Assembly (NCBI GenBank): GCA_034408895.1
Contig: JAWXCI010000005.1
Coordinates: 98,988-162,987, forward strand
From: UBA4660 sp034408895
Lineage (GTDB): Bacteria > Bacteroidota > Bacteroidia > Flavobacteriales_D > Sanyastnellaceae
DNA: 64,000 nucleotides
Direction: 5' to 3'
The notes beneath the pieces were generated by a model. It made no database searches and was not told the origin of the DNA. It worked only from the letters and a program-made list of their open reading frames with translations. Positions 25,424 through 34,101 of this stretch are shown here, one piece after another. The translations under genes and the position numbers were made by a program. Numbering within the stretch: the stretch's first letter is position 1; the number at the start of each line of letters is the position of its first letter.

Positions 25424-28400
25424 TTAATTCTGGTCGAGTGTCACTTTCAAGCCGAGGCCTGCGAGTTCGTGCAGCAATACATTGAAGCTTTCCGGAATTC
25501 CCGGTACAGGCATATTCTCTCCCTTCACTATGGTTTCATAAGTCTTAGCACGACCCACTACGTCATCCGATTTTACGGTAAGAATTTCCTGCAGAATGTT
25601 GGCGGCACCGAATGCTTCCAGTGCCCACACTTCCATTTCACCAAATCGCTGTCCACCAAATTGAGCCTTACCACCCAGCGGTTGCTGCGTGATGAGCGAA
25701 TATGGACCAATAGAGCGAGCGTGCATCTTGTCGTCCACCATGTGCGAAAGTTTCAGCATGTAGATTACTCCTACGGTGGCTGGCTGGTCGAAACGCTCTC
25801 CTGTTCCGCCATCATACAAATAAGTGACGCCTGAATGAGGGATGCCTGCTTCCTCGGTTATTTTATTGATTTCGTCCACGGATGCACCATCGAAAATAGG
25901 TGTAGCGTATTTCTTTCCTTCTTTTTGTGCGGCCCATCCCAACACGGTTTCGTAAATCTGGCCAAGGTTCATCCTGGAAGGCACACCCAGCGGGTTGAGC
26001 ACAATGTCCACAGGTGTTCCATCTTCAAGAAACGGCATGTCTTCATCGCGAACAATCCTGGCCACAATACCTTTGTTTCCGTGACGGCCTGCCATCTTAT
26101 CACCCACTTTGAGTTTCCTTTTTTGCGCGATGTAAATTTTGGCGAGTTTTACAATTCCAGCGGGCAGTTCATCCCCTACTGTCACAGTAAATTTCTTGCG
26201 CTTGTAAGCCCCCAGTACTTCGTTGTAACGAAGATTGAAGTTGTGGATGCAACGCTTAACAAGAGCGTTGATATGCGCATCTTTTGTCCAGCCATCAGAA
26301 CTCACCATTGAGAGGTCGAGGGTGCTTAGCGCTTTAGCAGTGAACTTGGTTCCTTTCTTTAATTGCTCCTCACGGAAGTAGTTGTACACGCCCTGGCAGG
26401 TTGCATCTTTAAGAATGGCAATTAGTTTGTCAACAAGTATTTTTTTCAGTTCAGTAACGTCTTTGTCGTGTTCCTTTTCTAAGGCTTCCACCAACTGTTT
26501 TTCATTAGACTTCGCTGGCTTCTTGTCCTTGATGGCACGACTGAATAGTTTTTTATCAATTACAATTCCTGTAACCGATGGTGAAACTTTGAGCGAAGCA
26601 TCTTTCACATCACCGGCTTTGTCACCAAATATGGCGCGAAGGAGTTTTTCTTCAGGTGTTGGGTCGGTTTCGCCTTTAGGAGTGATTTTACCAATGAGGA
26701 TATCTCCTTCCTTGACTTCGGCACCTACTCGAATCAATCCATTTTCATCCAACTCGCGCGTTGCTTCTTCGCTCACGTTGGGGATATCAGAAGTAAGTTC
26801 TTCAACTCCCCGCTTGGTATCGCGCACTTCCATATTGTATTCGTCCACATGAATGGAGGTGAATATGTCGTCCCGAACTACACGTTCAGAAATAACAATG
26901 GCATCCTCAAAGTTGTATCCTTTCCACGGCATGAAAGCCACTTTGAGATTTCTTCCCAAGGCCAGTTCTCCTTTCTGCGTTCCATAACCTTCCACCATCA
27001 CCTGGCCCTTCACCACACGTTCGCCCTTTTTTACAATGGGGCGCAGGGTCATGGAAGTGCTCTGGTTGGTTTTGCTGAACTTGGTAATGGAATAAGTTTT
27101 CATCGGGCTGTCGAAACTCACCATTTCATCTTCTTCATCGCGTTTGTATCGCACTCGTATTTCCAGTGCATCTACATATTCAACAATGCCTTCTCCTTCT
27201 GCTGATGCCAGTACCCGGGAATCGCGAGCCACGCGGCCTTCCAGCCCTGTCCCGATAATCGGTGCTTCGGGGCGCATAAGCGGAACGGCCTGGCGCATCA
27301 TGTTTGATCCCATCAGTGCACGGTTGGCATCATCATGTTCGAGGAACGGGATGAGCGATGCAGCTATGGATGCAATTTGGTTTGGCGCCACATCCATTAG
27401 GGTAAGTTGTGAGGGAGACACCACAGGGAAGTCGCCTTCCAGTCGTGCTTTCACCGCTTCTGCATGGAAGACACCTTTTTCATCCACGTTGGCAACTGCC
27501 TGGGCAATCACCATCCTGTCTTCTTCTTCAGCGCTGAGGTAGATCACACCCTTGTCACTGATAACAGCTTTTCCTTCTTCTACTTTTCTATAAGGTGTTT
27601 CAATGAAGCCCAAGCGATTCACTTTTGCGAATACACACAAGGAAGAAATCAAACCTATGTTTGGTCCTTCCGGAGTTTCGATGGTGCACAATCTTCCGTA
27701 GTGCGTGTAGTGAACGTCACGCACCTCGAAGCCTGCACGCTCCCGCGAGAGACCACCAGGACCGAGTGCCGACATTCTGCGTTTGTGTGTAACCTCGCTC
27801 AACGGATTGGTTTGGTCCATGAACTGGCTCAACTGATTTGTACCGAAGAAAGAGTTGATTACCGCAGATAATGTTTTTGCGTTGATGAGGTCAATAGGTG
27901 TAAAAACTTCGTTATCGCGAACGTTCATCCTTTCACGAATGGTTCTTGCCATACGAGCCAGACCTACTGCAAATTGGTTGTAAAGCTGCTCACCTACGGT
28001 ACGCACCCTTCTGTTAGAAAGGTGGTCAATGTCATCCACATCGGCCTTTGAATTTACAAGCTCGATGAGGTATTTTATGATAAGGATAATATCTTCTTTA
28101 GTAAGAGTGCGCTGGTTGCGCGAGTTGTCAAGACCCAATTTCCGGTTGATGCGGAAGCGTCCTACTTCGCCTAGATCATAGCGTTGTTCCGAGAAGAACA
28201 ATTTATCAATTACACCGCGTGCTGTTTCCAGGTCGGGTGGTTCCGCATTTCGCAATTGCCGGTAGATGTATTCCACCGCTTCTTTCTCGGAGTTGGAAGT
28301 GTCTTTCTGGAGGGTGTTGTGGATAATGGCAAAGTCAGCACTGTTGGATTCTTCCTTATGCAGGATGATGGCCTTTGAACCGCTCTCAACAATGGCATCT

Positions 28401-28864
28401 ACATGCGCATCTTCAAGAACGGTTTCGCGGTCCAACACTACTTCGTTACGCTCAATGGAAACCACCTCTCCGGTGTCCTCATCCACAAAGTCTTCTACCC
28501 AGCTTTTGAGAACCCTTGCTGCGAGCCTGCGCCCCAGCACACGCTGGATTCCGGCTTTGCTCACTTTAACTTCTTCAGCCAGGTTGAATATCTCAAGAAT
28601 GTGGCGGTCACTTTCGTAACCAATGGCGCGAAGAAGTGTGGTAACCGGAAGTTTTTTCTTACGATCAATGTAAGCATACATCACGTTGTTGATGTCCGTT
28701 GCAAATTCTATCCATGAACCCCTGAAAGGGATAATGCGCGCACTATAAAGTTTTGTTCCGTTAGCATGGCGGCTTTGACCGAAGAACACTCCGGGTGAAC
28801 GGTGAAGTTGTGATACAATTACCCTCTCCGCACCATTTACACAGAAGGACCCGCGCGGAGTCAT
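25424..28864 (-). CDS. rpoB: DNA-directed RNA polymerase subunit beta, main part
   Basis: 1146 residues from the first ATG after an in-frame stop. Motifs are typical: 'VNGAERVIVSQLHRSPGVFF', the rifampicin region 'FFGTNQLSQFMDQTNPLSEV' followed by 'THKRRMSALGPGG', and the C-terminal 'FGGQRFGEMEVWALEAFGA'. A normal RpoB of this phylum is about 1270 residues. The missing start is encoded just upstream in the same frame, separated only by TAG at 28937-28939 and 24 sense codons that also read as RpoB ('YCTDPEHEDFETIVQDVYL'). So the gene is one rpoB with a nonsense codon near residue 104, or a sequence error. It is essential, so a real null is unlikely. Confidence 0.92.
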   Translation of the reverse strand: MTPRGSFCVNGAERVIVSQLHRSPGVFFGQSRHANGTKLYSARIIPFRGSWIEFATDINNVMYAYIDRKKKLPVTTLLRAIGYESDRHILEIFNLAEEVKVSKAGIQRVLGRRLAARVLKSWVEDFVDEDTGEVVSIERNEVVLDRETVLEDAHVDAIVESGSKAIILHKEESNSADFAIIHNTLQKDTSNSEKEAVEYIYRQLRNAEPPDLETARGVIDKLFFSEQRYDLGEVGRFRINRKLGLDNSRNQRTLTKEDIILIIKYLIELVNSKADVDDIDHLSNRRVRTVGEQLYNQFAVGLARMARTIRERMNVRDNEVFTPIDLINAKTLSAVINSFFGTNQLSQFMDQTNPLSEVTHKRRMSALGPGGLSRERAGFEVRDVHYTHYGRLCTIETPEGPNIGLISSLCVFAKVNRLGFIETPYRKVEEGKAVISDKGVIYLSAEEEDRMVIAQAVANVDEKGVFHAEAVKARLEGDFPVVSPSQLTLMDVAPNQIASIAASLIPFLEHDDANRALMGSNMMRQAVPLMRPEAPIIGTGLEGRVARDSRVLASAEGEGIVEYVDALEIRVRYKRDEEDEMVSFDSPMKTYSITKFSKTNQSTSMTLRPIVKKGERVVKGQVMVEGYGTQKGELALGRNLKVAFMPWKGYNFEDAIVISERVVRDDIFTSIHVDEYNMEVRDTKRGVEELTSDIPNVSEEATRELDENGLIRVGAEVKEGDILIGKITPKGETDPTPEEKLLRAIFGDKAGDVKDASLKVSPSVTGIVIDKKLFSRAIKDKKPAKSNEKQLVEALEKEHDKDVTELKKILVDKLIAILKDATCQGVYNYFREEQLKKGTKFTAKALSTLDLSMVSSDGWTKDAHINALVKRCIHNFNLRYNEVLGAYKRKKFTVTVGDELPAGIVKLAKIYIAQKRKLKVGDKMAGRHGNKGIVARIVRDEDMPFLEDGTPVDIVLNPLGVPSRMNLGQIYETVLGWAAQKEGKKYATPIFDGASVDEINKITEEAGIPHSGVTYLYDGGTGERFDQPATVGVIYMLKLSHMVDDKMHARSIGPYSLITQQPLGGKAQFGGQRFGEMEVWALEAFGAANILQEILTVKSDDVVGRAKTYETIVKGENMPVPGIPESFNVLLHELAGLGLKVTLDQN

Positions 28865-28936
28865 ATAAGGAATAGTTCCAAGATAGACGTCCTGAACTAT
28901 GGTTTCAAAATCCTCGTGCTCAGGGTCGGTACAATA

Positions 28937-29248
28937 CTATTTCAATTTGGCTTTGAGGGGAACGCTGTATGTAAGGCCACGCTCAATGCACTCGTCAATA
29001 GTGTATCGCGGTGGATCCACGAAGTAGTCGAGGAACTCAAGGACGAACTGGTTGCGGGTGTCCGTTATGGGGAAGTTTTCGGAAAACACTTTGAAGAGGC
29101 CTTCCGTTTTGCGGTTGTCAGGATTGGTTTCCAGCTGGAAAAATTCCTGGAACGACTTCAACTGGATTTCCAGGAAATCAGGATAATCGTAATGATTTTT
29201 TGTTTCGGAGAAGTTGTGACGTCCTTCTGTTTTTTTCAAAGTTGCCAT
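28937..29248 (-). CDS. rpoB: RNA polymerase beta N-terminal fragment, ended by an in-frame TAG
   Basis: 103 residues, 'DYPDFLEIQLKSFQEFFQLE' through 'YTIDECIERGLTYSVPLKAK', the start of RpoB. The stop falls where I would expect a Leu codon from RpoB sequences of this phylum; TTG to TAG would be a single-base change. The same frame continues beyond the stop as ordinary RpoB. TAG is a normal terminator elsewhere here (the genes ending at 11558, 57463 and 60693), so codon reassignment is not supported. Treat this and the next ORF as one disrupted gene. Confidence 0.85.
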   Translation of the reverse strand: MATLKKTEGRHNFSETKNHYDYPDFLEIQLKSFQEFFQLETNPDNRKTEGLFKVFSENFPITDTRNQFVLEFLDYFVDPPRYTIDECIERGLTYSVPLKAKLK

Positions 29249-29335
29249 AGCCTTGAGCTTGTTTAGATGGTTTTTGAAGAGAGTAATTGTTTTCGCGCAT
29301 CACCGGAAAAATTTCCGGGGGCTATAAATGGGAGA

Positions 29336-29370
29336 AGGCCACCCTTCTGATGTGCATCAGAAGAGGGCCT
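29336..29370 (-). promoter_or_regulatory. Hairpin in the rplL-rpoB spacer (attenuator or processing site)
   Basis: TTCTGATG pairs with CATCAGAA around a 2-base loop, extended by an outer AGGCC/GGCCT stem with a few unpaired bases. A second small hairpin, CCGGAAA/TTTCCGG, lies nearby at about 29303-29318. No strong T-tract follows on the minus strand. In other bacteria the rplL-rpoB gap holds a partial terminator or RNase III site that sets the ribosomal protein to polymerase ratio; the same role is inferred here. Confidence 0.5.
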
Positions 29371-29393
29371 ATCCTTATCTTGAAAGTTGTTTG

Positions 29394-29771
29394 TTATTTA
29401 ATTTCAACTTTCGCTCCTGCTTCTTCAAGTTGGGTTTTCAAAGCGTTTGCTTCGTCTTTAGTAACACCAGTCTTGAGGGGCGATGGAGCCTTGTCCACGG
29501 TATCTTTAGCTTCTTTCAGTCCGAGGCCGGTGAGGTCTTTCACCATTTTCACTACTGCAAGTTTATTGACGCCTGCTTCGAGAAGAACCACATCGAATGC
29601 AGTTTGTTCTTCCACCGCAGCACCAGCACCGCCACCCGCGGCAGCAGCTACAGCTACCGCAGCGGCAGCAGGTTCGATTCCGTATTCGTCTTTGAGGATT
29701 TTGGCAAGCTCGTTTACTTCCTTTACGGTGAGGTTCACGAGGTTTTCTGCCATTGCTTTCAAATCAGCCAT
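29394..29771 (-). CDS. rplL: 50S ribosomal protein L7/L12 (bL12)
   Basis: 125 residues. The N-terminal dimerisation helices ('LVNLTVKEVNELAKILKDEY') are joined by an Ala/Gly-rich hinge (about residues 35-52) to the factor-binding C-terminal domain 'FDVVLLEAGVNKLAVVKMVK' and 'GLGLKEAKDTVDKAP'. It is the ribosomal stalk protein that recruits translation GTPases and lies directly after rplJ, its anchor. Confidence 0.98.
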   Translation of the reverse strand: MADLKAMAENLVNLTVKEVNELAKILKDEYGIEPAAAAVAVAAAAGGGAGAAVEEQTAFDVVLLEAGVNKLAVVKMVKDLTGLGLKEAKDTVDKAPSPLKTGVTKDEANALKTQLEEAGAKVEIK

Positions 29772-29820
29772 CTTATTTAATTATTAATTGTTTAACGTTT
29801 TTGAATTGAATTGTTTTGAA

Positions 29821-30348
29821 TTAAGCGTTGCGCTCTTCGAGCGTTTTCAGTAAGCCTGCAATTTTGTTTCCTGCATTGTTCTGCAATGCTGAAATAACGT
29901 TGCGGGCAGGTGATTGCAGCAGTCCGATAATATCGCCCAGAAGTTCGGTCTTGCTCTTGAGAGCCACCAAAGCTTCGAACTGGTTTTCGCCTACATAACA
30001 ATCGTCCTGTACAAAAGCTGCCTTAAAGGTTGGCTTTTCATGTTTCTTCCGGAATTCCTTAATCACACGCGCTGGAACATTGCCCACTTCTGCTATCATC
30101 ACAGCAGTGTTGCCATGAAGTGCTGGATAAAGCGGGCTATAATCTTTTCCTTCAATGCGTTCTAGAGCTTTTTGCAGGAGTGTATTTTTCACTACACGCA
30201 TCCTGATTCCGTTCCTGAAGCATTCGCGCCTGAGCGAACTGGTTGCCCCGGCATTAAGTGCGGCTGTATCGGTAAGGTAAAAAACCTGTGCACCGCTAAG
30301 CACATCCATTAACTCAGAAATTTCTATCTTTTTTTCTTCTCTGGTCAT
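29821..30348 (-). CDS. rplJ: 50S ribosomal protein L10 (uL10)
   Basis: 175 residues. 'GAQVFYLTDTAALNAGATSS' and 'MRVVKNTLLQKALE' mark the rRNA-binding N-terminal domain. The C-terminal helix ('NVISALQNNAGNKIAGLLKT') holds L7/L12 dimers. It follows rplA by 19 bases, so no long separate L10 leader is present; autoregulation, if any, must act within the rplA end. Confidence 0.97.
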   Translation of the reverse strand: MTREEKKIEISELMDVLSGAQVFYLTDTAALNAGATSSLRRECFRNGIRMRVVKNTLLQKALERIEGKDYSPLYPALHGNTAVMIAEVGNVPARVIKEFRKKHEKPTFKAAFVQDDCYVGENQFEALVALKSKTELLGDIIGLLQSPARNVISALQNNAGNKIAGLLKTLEERNA

Positions 30349-30367
30349 AATGCTTGGTTCAATTTGC

Positions 30368-31072
30368 TCAGTGACTAGGTGACATCACCGTTTTGGGTTC
30401 AACATGTACTCCGGGACTCATAGTAGAGCTTAATGAAATGCTGTGGATATAAGCCCCTTTAGCAGAGGAAGGCTTCAACCTTACAATGGTCTGCAACAGT
30501 TCATGTGCGTTCTCAGCAAGTTTTTTTGCATCAAAAGATGCGCGTCCTATGCTGGCATGTACAATTCCTGTTTTGTCCACTTTGAAATCAATGTTTCCGG
30601 CCTTCTTTTCAGTAACAGCTTTTCCAACATCCATTGTAACCGTACCGGTTTTCGGGTTGGGCATCAATCCGCGAGGACCGAGAATTCTACCCAAACCTCC
30701 TACCTGCCCCATTACGTTGGGTGTGGTGATAATAACATCTACGTCCGTCCATCCGCCTTTTATTTTTTCGATGTACTCGTTGAGTCCAACATAGTCCGCA
30801 CCAGCAGCCTTTGCTTCGGCTTCTTTATCCGGAGTGCACAATACAAGTACGCGCAATGTTTTTCCAGTTCCGTGAGGAAGGGAAACCGTTCCGCGCACCA
30901 TCTGGTTGGACTTTTTCGGGTCAACACCAAGGCGAACAGCCATATCCACTGAAGCATCAAACTTCGTGGCCGTGATTTTCTTCACGATTTCTGCAGCTTC
31001 AGCAAGGTTGTATGATTTTGCTCCATCATACTTTGCCAAAGATGTTTTTCTGTTTTTGCTGATTCTTACCAT
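30368..31072 (-). CDS. rplA: 50S ribosomal protein L1 (uL1)
   Basis: 234 residues from the ATG giving 'MVRISKNRKTSLAKYDG'. A longer frame exists upstream but runs into the rplK coding end and has no L1 homology. 'GGLGRILGPRGLMPNPKTGT' is the L1 signature and 'GNIDFKVDKTGIVHASIG' completes the rRNA-binding domain I. It forms the mobile L1 stalk that helps release deacylated tRNA, and in other bacteria represses its own operon by binding the rplK leader. Confidence 0.98.
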   Translation of the reverse strand: MVRISKNRKTSLAKYDGAKSYNLAEAAEIVKKITATKFDASVDMAVRLGVDPKKSNQMVRGTVSLPHGTGKTLRVLVLCTPDKEAEAKAAGADYVGLNEYIEKIKGGWTDVDVIITTPNVMGQVGGLGRILGPRGLMPNPKTGTVTMDVGKAVTEKKAGNIDFKVDKTGIVHASIGRASFDAKKLAENAHELLQTIVRLKPSSAKGAYIHSISLSSTMSPGVHVEPKTVMSPSH

Positions 31073-31092
31073 TGCGTTTTTTCTTCGAAAAT

Positions 31093-31530
31093 TTAGAAAG
31101 GGCGTTGGCCGGTAACCTGGATCCCAAGGCTTCGTGCCGAACCGGCCATCATTTTCATGGCCGACTCCACAGTGAAGCAATTGAGGTCAGGCATTTTGTC
31201 TTCTGCGATCAAACGAACCTGTTCCCAGGTTACTGTTCCTACCTTCTGGCGGTTGGACTCAGCAGCGCCTTTTTTGGCTTTGCTTGCTTCCAACAACTGA
31301 ACGGCAGCAGGTGCAGTTTTCACGATAAAGTCGAAAGACTTGTCTTTGTAAACCGTAATAACTACTGGGCAAACCTTCCCCGCTTTATCCTGAGTTCTTG
31401 CATTAAATTGCTTGCAAAATTCCATGATGTTCACACCCTTGGAACCGAGAGCCGGTCCTACAGGTGGCGAGGGATTGGCAGCACCGCCCTTGATTTGCAG
31501 CTTGACTAATCCAGCTACTTCTTTTGCCAT
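31093..31530 (-). CDS. rplK: 50S ribosomal protein L11 (uL11)
   Basis: 145 residues. The N-terminal domain is 'VKLQIKGGAANPSPPVGPAL' with 'GSKGVNIMEFCKQFNA'; the C-terminal RNA-binding domain has 'KAKKGAAESNRQKVGTVTWE' and 'GSARSLGIQVTG'. It binds the GTPase-associated centre of 23S rRNA. It ends 20 bases before the rplA start, the usual rplKA pair. Confidence 0.98.
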   Translation of the reverse strand: MAKEVAGLVKLQIKGGAANPSPPVGPALGSKGVNIMEFCKQFNARTQDKAGKVCPVVITVYKDKSFDFIVKTAPAAVQLLEASKAKKGAAESNRQKVGTVTWEQVRLIAEDKMPDLNCFTVESAMKMMAGSARSLGIQVTGQRPF

Positions 31531-31556
31531 TTTATTTTTATTGTTTATTTAGTTTT

Positions 31557-31615
31557 GCGTGGCTGCAACGGGAAGCGAAGCGTAACATAAAAAAGTTTCG
31601 TTGCGCACCACACGC
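31557..31615 (-). promoter_or_regulatory. Leader hairpin before rplK, candidate L1-binding site
   Basis: In the 94-base nusG-rplK gap, GCGTGGCTGCAACG at 31557-31570 pairs imperfectly with CGTTGCGCACCACACGC at 31599-31615. An interrupted, G/C-rich stem just before rplK is where ribosomal protein L1 binds to repress the L11 operon in other bacteria. The pairing is seen; L1 binding is inferred. Confidence 0.45.
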
Positions 31616-31624
31616 TTTTTGTTC

Positions 31625-32173
31625 TTATTCTTTTTCAACCTGCATGTACCCTAATTCCAGGGCTGATTTGCGGCCAAAAATTTTCACCATCACCTTCAGT
31701 TTCTTTTTCTCTTCATTTATTTCTTCAACCACACCACTAAAGCTATTGAATGGTCCATCAATCACTTTTACATTTTCTCCCACTACAAATGGCACATGAA
31801 GTTCTTCACCCGTTTCAGCGAACTCATCCACCTTTCCGAGAATTCTGTTTACCTCGGATTGTCTTAATGGTACTGGCTCCCCTCTTTTCTCTGCTCCAAG
31901 AAAACCAATCACATTACTGATGTTCCGAATGGTGTGTGGAATCTCTCCAACAAGTGCTGCCTCAATTAATACATATCCTGGCAGATAGGTGCGTTCCTTG
32001 CTCACTTTCTTTCCATTGCGAACTTGGAATACTTTCTCGGTCGGAATCAAAACCTGACTCACAAAATCTTGCAGGCCACGAGCTTTGATTTCGCTCTCGA
32101 TGTATTCCTTTACCTTCTTTTCCTTGCCACTGATGGCACGCACCACGTACCACTTTTTTTCTATGTCGGACAT
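31625..32173 (-). CDS. nusG: Transcription termination/antitermination factor NusG
   Basis: 182 residues. The NGN domain begins 'KKWYVVRAISGKEKKVKEYI' and includes 'TYLPGYVLIEA'. The C-terminal KOW motif is 'FVVGENVKVIDGPFNSFSG'. It binds the RNA polymerase clamp and links transcription to Rho or to the ribosome (S10). Directly downstream of secE, as in most bacteria. Confidence 0.97.
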   Translation of the reverse strand: MSDIEKKWYVVRAISGKEKKVKEYIESEIKARGLQDFVSQVLIPTEKVFQVRNGKKVSKERTYLPGYVLIEAALVGEIPHTIRNISNVIGFLGAEKRGEPVPLRQSEVNRILGKVDEFAETGEELHVPFVVGENVKVIDGPFNSFSGVVEEINEEKKKLKVMVKIFGRKSALELGYMQVEKE

Positions 32174-32208
32174 TTTAATTTTTGTTGCTGGTTTTCAATG
32201 TCCTTTTC

Positions 32209-32433
32209 TTATGTCAAAAGCTGGTAGAGCCAACCGAGCGCCCCACGCCAAAACGAATCAGGACCGCCCTGCACTCCGAAAATGAAATCCATACAATATA
32301 TAATAACGGTGAGGATGAACATCGTTATGAACACGAGCACGGTGCTTTCCTGAAGTTCGGCCCAAGTTGGCCATGTCACTTTGTAAAGCAACTCGTTGTA
32401 GGATTCTTCGATGAATGTTTTTATTCCAGCCAT
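32209..32433 (-). CDS. secE: Preprotein translocase subunit SecE
   Basis: 74 residues from ATG; a TTG two codons upstream is the only other choice. 'IKTFIEESYNELLYKVTWPT' with 'WAELQESTVLV' is the amphipathic helix and conserved hinge of SecE, followed by one membrane helix ('TMFILTVIIYCMDFIFG'). It clamps SecY in the translocon. It lies between a tRNA-like sequence and nusG. Confidence 0.95.
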   Translation of the reverse strand: MAGIKTFIEESYNELLYKVTWPTWAELQESTVLVFITMFILTVIIYCMDFIFGVQGGPDSFWRGALGWLYQLLT

Positions 32434-32450
32434 TTTCAATTTTGTTTTTG

Positions 32451-32525
32451 CACAGGCACCAGGATTCGAACCTAGATCAATCCTGACTTTAAGTCGGGAC
32501 TATTCTCCCATTGCACTATGCCTTC
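32451..32525 (-). pseudogene. tRNA-Trp-like relic with altered anticodon arm
   Basis: The 3' half is almost identical to the adjacent tRNA-Trp gene (one difference in about 30 bases through acceptor, T-arm and variable loop), and the 5' acceptor/D-arm half is also closely related. The anticodon arm is 4 bases longer and unrelated. A seven-base loop CTTAAAG would present UAA, nominally a Leu anticodon, but the body lacks the long variable arm of tRNA-Leu. The acceptor has an A-G clash at the second pair, the D-stem one mismatch, and the anticodon stem a C-A mismatch. It is probably a decayed duplicate; a functional odd tRNA cannot be excluded. Confidence 0.6.
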
Positions 32526-32541
32526 GGTCTCTTCACTCTTG

Positions 32542-32612
32542 CACAGGCACTAGGATTCGAACCTAGATCAACGGTTTTGGAGACCGCTATTCTACCGTTG
32601 AACTATGCCTGT
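32542..32612 (-). tRNA. tRNA-Trp (CCA)
   Basis: ACAGGCA pairs with TGCCTGT in the acceptor. The D-arm is GTTC-n7-GAAT, the anticodon stem GCGGT/ACCGT carries loop CTCCAAA (anticodon CCA), and the T-arm is CTAGG-TTCGAAT-CCTAG. Discriminator G. All helices pair. It lies between tuf and secE, a position for tRNA-Trp shared with many bacteria. Confidence 0.95.
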
Positions 32613-32716
32613 TTATTTCAAGGTATTCCACCAGTTTCTAATGTCTCCGGTCTCAAAGCGTGAAGGTGATGATGATACCCGCGGTGGGCTTTCATCTTCA
32701 CCATAATCCTATCTTA

Positions 32717-33904
32717 TCACTTGATAATATCTGTTACCTGTCCTGCACCTACAGTGCGACCTCCTTCTCGTATGGCGAAGCGGAGTCCCTTGTCCATTGC
32801 GATTGGGGCAATGAGGTTCACAGTGATGGAAACGTTGTCCCCCGGGAGCACCATTTCGCGTCCAGTGTCCAGAAAAATTTCACCCGTTACGTCTGTTGTA
32901 CGGAAGTAGAACTGGGGACGGTATTTATTGTGGAAAGGAGTGTGGCGTCCACCTTCTTCTTTCTTCAATACATAAATCTCAGCCTTGAATTCAGTATGCG
33001 GTGTGATGCTGTTTGGTGCAGCGATAACCATCCCTCTGCGTATATCGTTTTTCTCTACGCCACGAAGGAGAAGACCAACGTTGTCGCCAGCTTCGCCACG
33101 GTCAAGAATTTTCCGGAACATTTCTACCCCAGTAACGGTTGACTTCATCTTTTCAGCATTGAATCCGATGATGTCCACCTCGTTTCCGGTATTGATTACA
33201 CCGCGCTCGATACGACCAGTAGCAACAGTACCACGGCCCGTTATAGTAAAAACATCTTCCACTGACATCAGAAAAGGTTTTTCGTTCTCGCGCGGAGGAA
33301 TTGGAATCCAAGTATCAACAGCTTCCATTAATTGAACAACTGTTTCTACCCATTTTGGTTCACCATTTAGTGCACCCAAAGCGGAGCCGCGAATAACAGG
33401 TGTGTTGTCACCATCATATTCGTAAAAGCTCAAAAGCTCACGAATTTCCATTTCAACGAGGTCGAGAAGTTCACCATCGTCCACCATGTCCACTTTGTTC
33501 ATGAACACAACGATTTTCGGAACTCCCACCTGGCGTCCTAAAAGAATGTGCTCTCGTGTTTGTGGCATAGGACCATCAGTTGCCGCAACGACAAGAATGG
33601 CACCGTCCATCTGTGCAGCACCTGTAACCATGTTCTTCACATAGTCAGCATGGCCCGGACAATCAACATGTGCATAGTGGCGGCTCTTGGTTGCATACTC
33701 CACGTGAGCAGTGTTAATAGTAATACCACGTTCCTTTTCTTCTGGAGCATTGTCAATCGAAGCAAAGTCCCGCACGGAAGCCAGTCCGTCTTTGGAAAGA
33801 ACGGTTGTAATGGCAGCAGTGAGGGTAGTTTTACCGTGGTCAACGTGCCCAATCGTTCCAACATTTACGTGTGGTTTGGAACGGTCAAAATTTTCTTTAG
33901 CCAT
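32717..33904 (-). CDS. tuf: Elongation factor Tu
   Basis: 395 residues. G1 'GHVDHGKTTLTAAI', effector region 'EKERGITINTAHVEY', G3 'DCPGHADYVKNM' and G4 'NKVDM' are complete; domains 2 and 3 follow with 'GLLLRGVEKNDIRRGMV'. It delivers aminoacyl-tRNA to the ribosome. It is placed between four tRNA genes upstream and tRNA-Trp downstream, the same order as the tufB locus of Escherichia coli (thrU-tyrU-glyT-thrT-tufB). Confidence 0.98.
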   Translation of the reverse strand: MAKENFDRSKPHVNVGTIGHVDHGKTTLTAAITTVLSKDGLASVRDFASIDNAPEEKERGITINTAHVEYATKSRHYAHVDCPGHADYVKNMVTGAAQMDGAILVVAATDGPMPQTREHILLGRQVGVPKIVVFMNKVDMVDDGELLDLVEMEIRELLSFYEYDGDNTPVIRGSALGALNGEPKWVETVVQLMEAVDTWIPIPPRENEKPFLMSVEDVFTITGRGTVATGRIERGVINTGNEVDIIGFNAEKMKSTVTGVEMFRKILDRGEAGDNVGLLLRGVEKNDIRRGMVIAAPNSITPHTEFKAEIYVLKKEEGGRHTPFHNKYRPQFYFRTTDVTGEIFLDTGREMVLPGDNVSITVNLIAPIAMDKGLRFAIREGGRTVGAGQVTDIIK

Positions 33905-34007
33905 AGCCAGTTGTTTTAATTGAATTAATTATTCTTAAGAATTGAATTTACTTACTTACTAATTATGTTCACAACATTGAATGAACAGTGCGGTTTAAAA
34001 TGCTCTG

Positions 34008-34079
<72 letters not shown>

Positions 34080-34101
34080 TTGATAAGGCTCCGAAGTTTC
34101 A

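Noticed and set aside
28937..28939. TAG reassigned to an amino acid in this organism
   Set aside because: TAG closes other genes at sensible positions here: the lipoprotein at 11558 (followed by a terminator), yaaA at 57463, and the ArsR-type gene at 60693.
32451..32525. The odd tRNA-Trp duplicate as a suppressor of the rpoB TAG
   Set aside because: Reading TAG needs anticodon CUA. The loop here presents UAA, which reads UUA, and the fold has several mismatches.
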